A stretch of DNA of 64,000 bases from Verrucomicrobiaceae bacterium. Lineage in GTDB: Bacteria; Verrucomicrobiota; Verrucomicrobiia; Verrucomicrobiales; Verrucomicrobiaceae. A program made the translations under genes and the position numbers. Of the stretch, positions 9,466 through 16,654 are shown in pieces. The stretch lies in contig CANGYJ010000003.1 of the NCBI GenBank assembly GCA_947458455.1, forward strand, positions 248,001 to 312,000. The letters run 5' to 3'. Below the pieces are notes generated by a model. It ran no database searches. It worked only from the letters and a program-made list of their open reading frames with translations, and was not told where the DNA came from. How positions within the stretch are numbered: position 1 is the stretch's first letter; each line of letters starts with the position of its first letter.

Positions 9466-10872
9466 ATGTCTTTTATCCACGACGACTTTCTCCTCACCAC
9501 GAAATCCGCCAGCCGCCTCTACCACTCGTTTGCCGAGAACGAGCCGATGATCGACTACCACAATCATCTCCCGCCGCAGGACATCGCCAAGGACCGCCAG
9601 TTCGCCAATCTCTTCGAAATCTGGCTCGAAGGTGATCACTACAAATGGCGCGCCATGCGCTGCAACGGCATCCCCGAAAGCCACATCACCGGCTCAGCCT
9701 CCCCGCGCGACAAATTCCTCGCCTGGGCCAAAACCGTGCCGCAGACGCTGCGCAACCCGCTCTACCACTGGACCCACATCGAACTGAAGCGCTACTTCGG
9801 CATCGACGACCTCCTCAACGAGCAAACCGCGCCCGCCATCTGGGAAAAGACGCAGGAAATGCTCGCGCAGAAGGACATGAGCGCTCGCGGCATCCTCAAA
9901 AAATTCCAGGTCCGCGCCCTTTGCACCACCGATGATCCCATCGACGACCTCGCCCATCATCAGAAGTGCGCCGCCGATGGCTTTGAAGTCGGCGTCTATC
10001 CCACCTTCCGTCCGGACAAAGCTCTCGCCGTGCATGCACCCGAGGCCTGGAACGCCTGGTGCGACAAACTCAGCGCCGCCAGCAACATCGAGGTGAAGAG
10101 CTACGCCACCCTGCTTGATGCCCTCACCCAGCGTCACGACTTCTTCCACAGCGTCGGCGGTCGCCTCAGCGATCACGGCCTCAACTACTGCCACGCCAAC
10201 TTCGTTAGCGATGCCGAGGCCGAGCGCATCTTCCAAAAAGCCCGCAGCGGCACCGCTGCCACCGCGCAGGAGCAGGATCAGTTCGCCAGCAACATCATGC
10301 TGCATGTGGGCCGCCTGAATGCCGCCAAAGGCTGGACCATGCAGCTCCACCTCGGTCCCGTGCGCAACAACAACAGCCGCCTCGCCCGCCAGATCGGTGC
10401 CGATGTCGGCTGCGACAGCATCGGCGACTGGCCGCAGGCCGAGACGCTTTCCCGCTTCCTCGACCGCCTCGAAACCGAAGATCACCTGCCCAAAACCGTC
10501 CTCTACAACGTCAATCCCGCCGCCAACTACGTCTTCGGCACCATGGCTGGCAACTACGCCGACGGCACGACGCCCGGCAAAGTGCAGTTCGGCAGCGGCT
10601 GGTGGTTCGTCGATCAGAAAGAAGGCATGGAATGGCAGATCAACGCCCTCAGCAACCTCGGCCTCCTCAGCCGCTTCATCGGCATGCTCACTGACAGCCG
10701 CAGCTTCATGAGCTTCCCCCGCCACGAATACTTCCGCCGCACCCTCTGCAACCTCCTCGGCAACGACATGGAGGCAGGACTCATCCCGAACGACGAAGTC
10801 CTCGTCGGCCAGATGGTGAAAAATATCTGCTACGCGAACGCGAAGGCGTATCTGGGGCTGGCGAGGTCGTGA
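9466..10872 (+). CDS. uxaC: Glucuronate/uronate isomerase
   Basis: Predicted to interconvert D-glucuronate/D-fructuronate and D-galacturonate/D-tagaturonate, the first step of uronate catabolism. The metal-binding signature MIDYHNHLPPQDIA is near residue 26, and the family segments RALCTTDDPIDDL, MQLHLGPVRNNN and GSGWWFVDQKEGMEWQINAL are all present. From the ATG at 9466 the protein is 468 residues, the normal UxaC length. The open frame reaches back to 9349, but that extension is arginine/proline-rich and unlike the family, so 9466 (MSFIHDDFLLTT) is chosen. No uxuA, uxaB or transporter gene is adjacent. Pectin- and hemicellulose-degrading Verrucomicrobiota often scatter these genes. Confidence 0.93.
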   Translation: MSFIHDDFLLTTKSASRLYHSFAENEPMIDYHNHLPPQDIAKDRQFANLFEIWLEGDHYKWRAMRCNGIPESHITGSASPRDKFLAWAKTVPQTLRNPLYHWTHIELKRYFGIDDLLNEQTAPAIWEKTQEMLAQKDMSARGILKKFQVRALCTTDDPIDDLAHHQKCAADGFEVGVYPTFRPDKALAVHAPEAWNAWCDKLSAASNIEVKSYATLLDALTQRHDFFHSVGGRLSDHGLNYCHANFVSDAEAERIFQKARSGTAATAQEQDQFASNIMLHVGRLNAAKGWTMQLHLGPVRNNNSRLARQIGADVGCDSIGDWPQAETLSRFLDRLETEDHLPKTVLYNVNPAANYVFGTMAGNYADGTTPGKVQFGSGWWFVDQKEGMEWQINALSNLGLLSRFIGMLTDSRSFMSFPRHEYFRRTLCNLLGNDMEAGLIPNDEVLVGQMVKNICYANAKAYLGLARS

Positions 10873-10878
10873 TAAGAA

Positions 10879-11550
10879 TCAAGCCAGACTTTCCAATCGG
10901 CTGAGCCAGTCGTTGAAGTGCGGACACTTCTCACGCAAAGCCGGAAGACCTATCGCTGCAGCCGCAGCTGCACCGACACGGACTTTGCTTCGTTCATAGA
11001 CGGGCAAAGGGCGAATGATGCGTTTGCTCGGTGCTGTAGTGGCTCCTTCATTGATTTCTTCTGGTCTAAAACCCGCCACTTCTTGTTGGAGCGTAGCGAT
11101 ACCGCGCTCGGAGTTGGCGATCCTGTGCTGTAGCTCGGTCAAATCGCAGTAAAGCAGCGCCTCAAATTCATGAAGCTGGATATAGGGATGAAAGCGGGCA
11201 TCTCCAAACTGGCGGCGAAGTGCCTCTTCGAGCACAGTCACCCTATCCTGCGGCAAGGCCTTTGTGCGTGCTTCCGTCCAGCCTGGGAATTCGGGAGGCA
11301 ACGCATAGAAATCAACCATGGTCGTGAAACGAGCCTCGGGATGACTGTCCTGTTTCATGAGACGTGTCAGATCACCCTCGATTTTGGCGAAGTCCAAGAT
11401 GCCGCCGCGCTTGCCCAGTTTGCGATTGGTCAGAACGACACGGGGTTTCACTTCAATGTTGAAGTTTGCTAGATAAGGAGCCAGCGCCTGATCCGCGAAG
11501 GCCTTTTCCGCCTGACCTTCCACAGTGATGTAAAGCCGAAGCCAGTTCAT
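10879..11550 (-). CDS. DUF4276 family protein, possible TOPRIM-like effector
   Basis: A 223-residue protein. It starts LRLYITVEGQAEKAF; the VEG-x-x-E pattern resembles the glutamate motif of TOPRIM domains. Near residue 72, TMVDFYALPPEFPGW is the second conserved DUF4276 motif with a possible metal-binding aspartate, and HEFEALLYCDL near residue 150 is the third. The C-terminal part contains SKRIIRPLPVYERSKV. The gene follows an AAA ATPase and their stop and start codons share one base (TGATG on the minus strand), so the two are almost certainly translationally coupled. ATPase + TOPRIM-type pairs are known anti-phage modules (PARIS, with AriA and a DUF4435 AriB). The TOPRIM reading of DUF4276 is inference from motif pattern. 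Confidence 0.8.
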   Translation of the reverse strand: MNWLRLYITVEGQAEKAFADQALAPYLANFNIEVKPRVVLTNRKLGKRGGILDFAKIEGDLTRLMKQDSHPEARFTTMVDFYALPPEFPGWTEARTKALPQDRVTVLEEALRRQFGDARFHPYIQLHEFEALLYCDLTELQHRIANSERGIATLQQEVAGFRPEEINEGATTAPSKRIIRPLPVYERSKVRVGAAAAAAIGLPALREKCPHFNDWLSRLESLA

Positions 11551-12647
11551 CAGGGCAGCCCTCCCAGTTCGTTCTTCTCCCAGAGCTGGCCGAGTGTGTA
11601 TTCGGTGAGACAGTCGGCCAATTTTTCAGGGTCTAGCCGCTCCAAGATGGATTCGCCGTTACGCTGATTGACGACGATCACTTGTTCCGGCGTGAGTTCA
11701 TCGAGCAGCAGCGATGCCTGAGTGGAGACGATGATCTGTGCTTTCGCTGCGGCCTCGTGCAGCTGGCTGGCGAGTAGCTTGATGGCATACGGATGAAGGC
11801 CAAGCTCAGGCTCATCAATGATGATCGTGGCAGGTGGATTCGGCTGGAGTAGCAGTGCTGCGAGGCAAATGTAGCGCAGCGTGCCGCCGGACAGTTGGAA
11901 AGGATAGTATAGCAGGTCCGAGAAGCGGTCCTTCCACAAGAGTTGCGTCTGGCCGGGTATGACCTCCTTCAAAACGAACTCACCAAAAAACGGAGCCACC
12001 TGCCGGACCGTCTCGGTGATCTGGGCGAAGCTCTGCGGATGTTCCTTGGCCATTTTCATGAGAAAGGCGGCCAGGTTCGCGGCATTGCCATGCAGGACAT
12101 CGTTATCCACGATGTTGCAAAGGCCCATCACCGAAGCAGACGGCGATGTGTCATGGAAATGATACACGCGCCAGTTGCGGATAGTCTTAACCACCCACTT
12201 TTCCGCCGCACGAGCAGGCTGTTCGACAAGTTTGCTCTCTAAGTGACCTGATCCTTGGAAATTTGGCTCCATTCCATAGAGTGGCCCATCGAAAGGAGCT
12301 GCTTCTGTCGAAAAGAAAAGGGTCCGGTCATCAGCAGCCTTGAGAATGCATTGGTAATTATTCCGGCCAAAGGTGAGACCCATCTTGAGTTCAGGCGTGA
12401 TCTTCATGCCACGAAACAAAAAGGCATCGGCGCGACCACGCGCTGCCACATAATTTTGCAGCCCCTTGTTCGGATCGAACATGTGCCCGAGTAGCTCGAA
12501 GAAGCGGATGAAGTTGGTCTTGCCGGAACCATTTGCTCCGATGAGGACATTCAAACCGCCTGAGAGTTTCAGGTTCTTGAGTTCACGAATGGACTTATAC
12601 CCAGAGAGAGAAATCTCTTCGAGGGGGCGATGGGTGAATGAACTCAT
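11550..12647 (-). CDS. AAA family ATPase (OLD/SMC-like, AAA_15/AAA_21 type), partner of DUF4276
   Basis: A 365-residue ABC-type ATPase. Walker A is GANGSGKTNFIRFFELLG near residue 38. An ABC signature-like segment FQLSGGTLRYICLAALLL is near residue 255, Walker B is TIIIDEPELGLHP near residue 275, and the switch region is IIVSTQASLLLDEL. The N terminus LEEISLSGYKSIRELKNLKL is the usual edge strand of RecF/OLD-like ATPases. The family acts as sensor or scaffold in several two-gene defence modules. The partner DUF4276 gene begins within its stop codon. No recombination genes are adjacent, which argues against a housekeeping RecF role. No promoter is obvious in the ~270 bp upstream, which also holds a possible gene remnant. 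Confidence 0.88.
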   Translation of the reverse strand: MSSFTHRPLEEISLSGYKSIRELKNLKLSGGLNVLIGANGSGKTNFIRFFELLGHMFDPNKGLQNYVAARGRADAFLFRGMKITPELKMGLTFGRNNYQCILKAADDRTLFFSTEAAPFDGPLYGMEPNFQGSGHLESKLVEQPARAAEKWVVKTIRNWRVYHFHDTSPSASVMGLCNIVDNDVLHGNAANLAAFLMKMAKEHPQSFAQITETVRQVAPFFGEFVLKEVIPGQTQLLWKDRFSDLLYYPFQLSGGTLRYICLAALLLQPNPPATIIIDEPELGLHPYAIKLLASQLHEAAAKAQIIVSTQASLLLDELTPEQVIVVNQRNGESILERLDPEKLADCLTEYTLGQLWEKNELGGLP

Positions 12648-12655
12648 GAGGTGAA

Positions 12656-12814
12656 GTGGCTGAGGCGGAAGCTATTTTAGAGGTCATCGCACAGAGAACA
12701 AGGCCTTCAAGGCAGTTCCCTGCTGGAAATCTCCCCGACAACTTCTCCTATCGCTTCGAGGACGCTGATGGGCGGCAAAGCCAACTTCAGGTGCTTGATT
12801 GGGAAACCGGCTAG
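12656..12814 (+). pseudogene. Short GTG-started ORF or gene remnant (52 aa)
   Basis: An open frame from GTG at 12656, preceded by AGGTGA, to TAG at 12814. Its second half reads LPDNFSYRFEDADGRQSQLQ followed by VLDWETG, which looks like real protein sequence. After the TAG the same frame continues with LFHNCLR, as if a longer coding sequence had been interrupted by the stop. It may be the truncated remnant of a gene; no family is claimed. It lies in the gap upstream of the ATPase and DUF5069, on the opposite strand to the ATPase. Confidence 0.25.
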
Positions 12815-12918
12815 CTATTCCACAACTGTCTCCGCACTACGCCTTTGGTGAGTTTTTATCAGCACCGCGGTCATGCGAGGGATTGCCAAAGCGGCAGTGG
12901 CCGATATAGACTGCCTTC

Positions 12919-13380
12919 ATGCCTCAAATTCCAGGTCTCCGCAGTTGCTACGCTAAAGTTGGTCGTTTCATCTACTTCGGCCGCATGCTGGATAAGATAC
13001 GCCTGAACGCGGCACAAAAGCTGCCGGAGGAGTATGTGGTGCTGCTGGGGGATTCGCAGTTTTACACGTTGGACGGGCGCTGCTGCCGCTTTCTGGGCGT
13101 GCCGTATGCGGAGATCCGCGAGCGGACGCTGCAAGGCGGCACGGATGAGGAAATCATGGCCTGGGTGCAGGAGCGAGGCACGCTGCGAACGGATGAGGAA
13201 TGCCACATGTGGAACCGTTTCATCGCGAAGCTGGGCTGGCGGGATGAACGCTCGCACTTGCTGCCGCAGCGCATCATCGACAGCGGAATCAAGGACAAGA
13301 CCGTGGAGACGATCATCGACCATATCGAGTATGATGAAGGCCGTGATCCGGTGGCGGAGCGGTCCTGGGATTTGATTTAA
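12919..13380 (+). CDS. DUF5069 domain-containing protein
   Basis: A 153-residue soluble protein. The N-terminal signature IPGLRSCYAKVGRFIYFGRM followed by LDKIRLNAAQKLPEEY is the hallmark of DUF5069, common in Verrucomicrobia, Planctomycetes and Opitutales. The rest is alpha-helical with the conserved segment FLGVPYAEIRERTLQGGTDE. No catalytic residues are obvious and the function is unknown. Its stop codon overlaps the stop of the convergent gene within the palindrome TTAA at 13377-13380. No signal peptide is present. Confidence 0.85.
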   Translation: MPQIPGLRSCYAKVGRFIYFGRMLDKIRLNAAQKLPEEYVVLLGDSQFYTLDGRCCRFLGVPYAEIRERTLQGGTDEEIMAWVQERGTLRTDEECHMWNRFIAKLGWRDERSHLLPQRIIDSGIKDKTVETIIDHIEYDEGRDPVAERSWDLI

Positions 13381-13658
13381 AGGCTGCCCGCTTCCAGTTC
13401 GTCAAGGTAGATGAAGTCTGGGGCCTTCACGCCGGCCTCTTCGCGGATTTTGACGAGTCGAGGAGACTCAAAAAAGGCTCTGGCGTCGGCATGCGAGGTC
13501 CACGTGGAGAAATGAACGATCTTGTTCGCGTCCGCTTCGTATTTCAGAACCTGATAGGTGCGTTCGCCGGCTTCTTGGCGGATGCCTGCGGCGTGATCGA
13601 ACACTTTTTTCCAGGCAGGATAATCGGCGACTTCGTGGATGATGAGAACGTGGGGCAT
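13377..13658 (-). CDS. Small ABM/dimeric alpha-beta barrel-like protein
   Basis: From ATG at 13658 the protein is 93 residues: MPHVLIIHEVADYPAWKKVF, then a central ferredoxin-like beta-alpha-beta pattern (KIVHFSTWTSHADARAFFES) and a C-terminal acidic tail. The pattern of a strand, an aromatic DYPAWKKVFDHA helix and a W-containing third strand is typical of the antibiotic-biosynthesis-monooxygenase (ABM) fold, which includes small monooxygenases, heme oxygenases and proteins of unknown role. No catalytic assignment is possible. The longer frame to 13697 adds 13 polar residues that look non-coding. Confidence 0.7.
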   Translation of the reverse strand: MPHVLIIHEVADYPAWKKVFDHAAGIRQEAGERTYQVLKYEADANKIVHFSTWTSHADARAFFESPRLVKIREEAGVKAPDFIYLDELEAGSL

Positions 13659-13736
13659 GGGATGCGTGCTGTTCGCGTGGATGCCGTGGCTGAGCAATGA
13701 AATCGTGTGAATCTTCTGACGAACTAGACCCGGAAA

Positions 13737-13781
13737 CTGACAGCAAATGGGGGCAGAAAAATGAAGGTAATTTTCTGTCAG
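13737..13781. other. Nested inverted repeat upstream of the ABM-like gene
   Basis: CTGACAG at 13737-13743 pairs with CTGTCAG at 13775-13781, and CAGAAAA at 13754-13760 pairs with TTTTCTG at 13771-13777. The two pairings share bases, so the structures are mutually exclusive. It lies between the ABM-like gene and the end of the transglutaminase-like gene, both on the minus strand, and could be a terminator or an operator. Confidence 0.3.
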
Positions 13782-13876
13782 CCTGATTGGGCTTCAGTTA
13801 ATCGCTTTTCCACAATCCACGATAAAGGAGGTCGATTGCTCCCTGCGGTTTCAGGGGCTGCCCTTTGGATGAAGGC

Positions 13877-15307
13877 TCACTCGTGCTCCGGGACGCGGGA
13901 GATGCGCCATTCTTTGGCACCACGGGGAATGTCTCCGAGGCCGAGGCTGGTGGCAGTGGGGACGGCGGTGGCGGCATCGGTGGCTCGACCGACGCGGGAA
14001 GCTTCGGCGGAGTTCGCGGCCTGCACGAGGCTCTTGGCTTTGCTCTTTTCTTCCTCGGTGCCTCGTGAGAGCAGGGGATCGTGGCCGAGCTCCGTTCGGG
14101 GCTCGATGCGGACCCAGCTCTTGGCGGACCAATAATCACCCTTCCAGACGCGGTTGCTGGAGGCGGGGACGTAGATGGCGTAGCGGTCAAAAAGGACCTC
14201 AGGCACATAACGGCTGCCAACCTGGCTGGCGAGCGGGGGATTGGAGGGATCGGGTTTGCCTTCGGTGGATTCGATGAGGTATTCGCGATTTTCGATTTTC
14301 ACGACGCACCAAGCGTGACCACCCATGTCCCCGTAGCGGCCAAGGGCGACGCGGACCTGGAAGCCACGGGACATGAGCCAATCGGCGAGGTAGATGGAGG
14401 AGTCTTCGCAATCCCCGCGGAGGAGGCGCTGGGTTTCATCGGCGAACTGCCAGGAGTCGAGCTGCTCCTTTTTGGCATACATGCTTTCGCTTTTTTTGAC
14501 GCCTGGATCGTTGGTGTAGCGGCAGTTGGTGTGAACGGCGGACCAGATGGTGAAGAGCTGCTGCACGCGGGACTCGTTTTTCGGGAAAACAGCGGGCGGG
14601 GCGTAGCCGGTGAGGAATTCGTTCACATAGCGGAAGCGGTTTTTGGAGTCGGCGGCGATGACGGCATACTTTTTCCGGCACTTGGGGCATTCGAGGGCCA
14701 TGCTGCGCTGCTGGTTCGAGAGGTTCATGAAGTGCGGCTGCTTGCAGTGGACGCAGACACTGTAAAAGGGGGTGTTTTCCTTGGCCTGAGTGAGAGCTTC
14801 AGGCGTGAAGTCATTGAGTCGCTGGCCGATGACGACGAGGGCCTCGTGCATGAGGCCTGCAGCGCGGGAACGCACGGCGACGGCGAGGTGGGTCATTTCC
14901 GGCTGGTCGCGGTGGACGTATTCATGGAAGCGATGCAGCAGCTCTTTTAGGCTGGGACTACTGGCGGAGCAGATGGAGACGCGGAAGTAGCGTGGCATGC
15001 CGTCCTGGACCTGGCTGGTGACCTTGTTGAGATCAGTGAGGTCGAGTGTTTCGAATCTCGACATGAGCCACTTTTCCATCTCGGGATCGACCCGCAGAGC
15101 GGTCATTTTCTCGGCGGTCCGGGCGTAATTGACTTGGTCCACCAAATCGATACGGAAGCGTGCCTCAGTGTAGGGCGGGCCGGACTGAGTGGCGAGCTCG
15201 GTGAGGCGCATTTTCCAGCCGTTGAGCCACCCTTCCTTCGAAGCGACCAAGCTGCCGGCGAGGAACACGGTGGTGATGATCGAGAAGGTGAGGACAGGCG
15301 AGGACAT
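13877..15307 (-). CDS. Transglutaminase-like cysteine peptidase-fold protein with zinc ribbon, membrane-anchored
   Basis: A 476-residue protein. The N terminus VLTFSIITTVFLAGSLVAS is a signal anchor or signal peptide. Near residues 200-230 two Cys pairs (CVHC ... CPKC) form a probable zinc ribbon. The transglutaminase-like core follows: catalytic Cys in RGDCEDSSIYLADWL near residue 300, His in MGGHAWCVVKIE near 330, and an acidic third residue in YLIESTEGKPD. The C-terminal ~60 residues are Ala/Glu-rich and end with a basic segment. The role may be peptidase or cross-linking activity at the envelope; transglutaminase-like domains cannot be separated functionally by sequence alone. The gene stands alone, with the lipoprotein pair upstream on the same strand. 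Confidence 0.75.
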   Translation of the reverse strand: MSSPVLTFSIITTVFLAGSLVASKEGWLNGWKMRLTELATQSGPPYTEARFRIDLVDQVNYARTAEKMTALRVDPEMEKWLMSRFETLDLTDLNKVTSQVQDGMPRYFRVSICSASSPSLKELLHRFHEYVHRDQPEMTHLAVAVRSRAAGLMHEALVVIGQRLNDFTPEALTQAKENTPFYSVCVHCKQPHFMNLSNQQRSMALECPKCRKKYAVIAADSKNRFRYVNEFLTGYAPPAVFPKNESRVQQLFTIWSAVHTNCRYTNDPGVKKSESMYAKKEQLDSWQFADETQRLLRGDCEDSSIYLADWLMSRGFQVRVALGRYGDMGGHAWCVVKIENREYLIESTEGKPDPSNPPLASQVGSRYVPEVLFDRYAIYVPASSNRVWKGDYWSAKSWVRIEPRTELGHDPLLSRGTEEEKSKAKSLVQAANSAEASRVGRATDAATAVPTATSLGLGDIPRGAKEWRISRVPEHE

Positions 15308-15409
15308 GGTCTAATCAATTATGGAAATTATGGATTATTTCAATCCGAAGCAGCAGGCTTACCAAAGTACTACCTCCTAGCCTTGCCACCCGAGATCGAA
15401 AAAACGTTA

Positions 15410-15832
15410 TCACCTCCCCGCTGGGGCGATTTTGACCCGTTCTTTTAAGGTATAAAGCAGAGGCGTTTCCACTCCCCACTGTCCCATGATGGTGCCAGGG
15501 GCCTGCTGGAGCTGGTAGCCGGGCTGTCCGATCCAGAGATACTGGTAGCCAGTGCCGTTCTGGATGAAGAGTCCGCCGTGCTCCTGCCCCCCTCGCAGGA
15601 GGCCATCGGTATTGACGCGCTCTGGCGCGGCGTAGTAGATGCCCGTTTCGGATTTTGCCTCCGGTAGGTAATGGCCAGCAGGGAAGGTGACTTTACCCCA
15701 TTTATGCTCAGCGATTTGCTCCGTAGGCAGAATGATTCCCTGGGTGCCGGAATCCGGCGCGGAGATGAGGGTTTTCGAGGCGCAGGAGGAGAGAATGGTG
15801 CCGGTCAAAAGGCACAGGAGGGCGGTTTTCAT
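15410..15832 (-). CDS. Small lipoprotein, paralog of the neighbour at 15864-16277
   Basis: From ATG at 15832 the product is 140 residues with a lipoprotein signal, MKTALLCLLTGTILSSC; the Cys after LSS is the expected lipidation site. The core VTFPAGHYLPEAKSETGIYY and the following GLLRGGQEHGGLFIQNG align closely with VIFPAGVYTPEIASERGTYY and GVLLGKEYRGGIFVAND of the adjacent gene, so the two are tandem duplicates. The frame extends to 16012, but that extension is antisense to the neighbour and ignored. The function is unknown; location is probably the inner face of the outer membrane or the periplasm. Confidence 0.8.
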   Translation of the reverse strand: MKTALLCLLTGTILSSCASKTLISAPDSGTQGIILPTEQIAEHKWGKVTFPAGHYLPEAKSETGIYYAAPERVNTDGLLRGGQEHGGLFIQNGTGYQYLWIGQPGYQLQQAPGTIMGQWGVETPLLYTLKERVKIAPAGR

Positions 15833-15863
15833 GGTTGGTTGGGGATTTTCCATTGGCCACGGA

Positions 15864-16277
15864 TTATCGAGTAGAAGTCGGCTGCAAAGGAAGGCTTGGG
15901 GAGATGACCCCAAGTTTCGGCGCACTGGCCCCGATGGCTCCGAGGAGCGTGCCGGCGCGTTCATCGGCATCATCGCGGGCATCGCCGAACCAAGCGGCGT
16001 GGCGGCCGTCATTCGCTACAAAAATACCGCCTCGGTATTCCTTGCCGAGCAGCACACCCTCGGTGCGCATCGGAGACGGGGCCAAATAGTAGGTGCCGCG
16101 TTCTGAGGCGATCTCCGGAGTGTAAACGCCTGCCGGAAAAATCACGCGGGCAGCTTTGCATGCACGTTTTTCCTCCTGCGGCAGGGTCAGGGAACCCGTT
16201 TTCGCGGCGGGCTGGGTCAAGGGCACGCAGGAAGAGATTGTGGCAAGGGTGAGAAGGCTCAGCAGCAGGAATTTCAT
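15864..16277 (-). CDS. Small lipoprotein, first of a tandem pair
   Basis: A 137-residue lipoprotein from ATG at 16277 with signal MKFLLLSLLTLATISSC (lipobox ISSC). The mature part contains the shared core FPAGVYTPEIASERGTYYLA and RGGIFVANDGRHAAWFGD. It ends 31 bp before the start of its paralog, so the pair is probably one transcript. No family is recognised. The upstream frame from 16298 adds seven residues (MCFEASS) before the signal and is less likely. Confidence 0.8.
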   Translation of the reverse strand: MKFLLLSLLTLATISSCVPLTQPAAKTGSLTLPQEEKRACKAARVIFPAGVYTPEIASERGTYYLAPSPMRTEGVLLGKEYRGGIFVANDGRHAAWFGDARDDADERAGTLLGAIGASAPKLGVISPSLPLQPTSTR

Positions 16278-16348
16278 AGACGACGCTTCAAAGCACATTT
16301 CAGCCCATCACGTCACGAAAAATCGTGGAATGCTCGCCGGGAATCCGA

Positions 16349-16424
16349 TGGTGGAGATAAGGGGATTCGAACCCCTGACCTTCTCATTGCGAACGAGACG
16401 CTCTACCAACTGAGCTATATCCCC
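16349..16424 (-). tRNA. tRNA-Ala (anticodon CGC)
   Basis: A complete cloverleaf on the minus strand. The acceptor stem GGGGATA pairs with TATCTCC and contains the G3-U70 pair that defines alanine tRNAs. The D-arm is GCTC...GAGC. The anticodon arm has loop TTCGCAA, giving anticodon CGC for codon GCG. The T-arm is AGGGG TTCGAAT CCCCT. The discriminator is A73 and the 3' CCA is encoded. The length is 76 bases with CCA. It is followed on the other strand by the secretin gene. Confidence 0.96.
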
Positions 16425-16609
16425 ATGGATCAGAATTGGTGATTTTTACAAGGCAAGGCATCTTTTGTCCAATCCCAATTCGTCGAGGCGAGGTGGGGCA
16501 AAGGCCTCGTTATGGGCTTTTCGATAGCCATGAAGGTCGGAATCAACCTGAAAGGAGGCATGTGGTAATTAGTGTTTTATTGAAATTTAATAAAAATGAA
16601 GCAAAAATC

Positions 16610-16639
16610 TTGTCAAAATAGCTAGATGAGCAATAATAT
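16610..16639 (+). promoter_or_regulatory. Possible sigma-70-type promoter upstream of the secretin gene
   Basis: TTGTCA at 16610-16615 and TAATAT at 16634-16639 are separated by 18 bases. They lie inside the only markedly AT-rich stretch nearby (about 16560-16650). TATAAT at 16641-16646 is an alternative -10. Either would leave a very short leader before the ATG at 16655, which also lacks a Shine-Dalgarno sequence. Confidence 0.4.
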
Positions 16640-16654
16640 CTATAATTATACATC

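Noticed and set aside
9694-10725. Minus-strand frame of 343 codons opposite uronate isomerase
   Set aside because: UxaC is unambiguous on the plus strand; the antisense frame has no motif or start signal.
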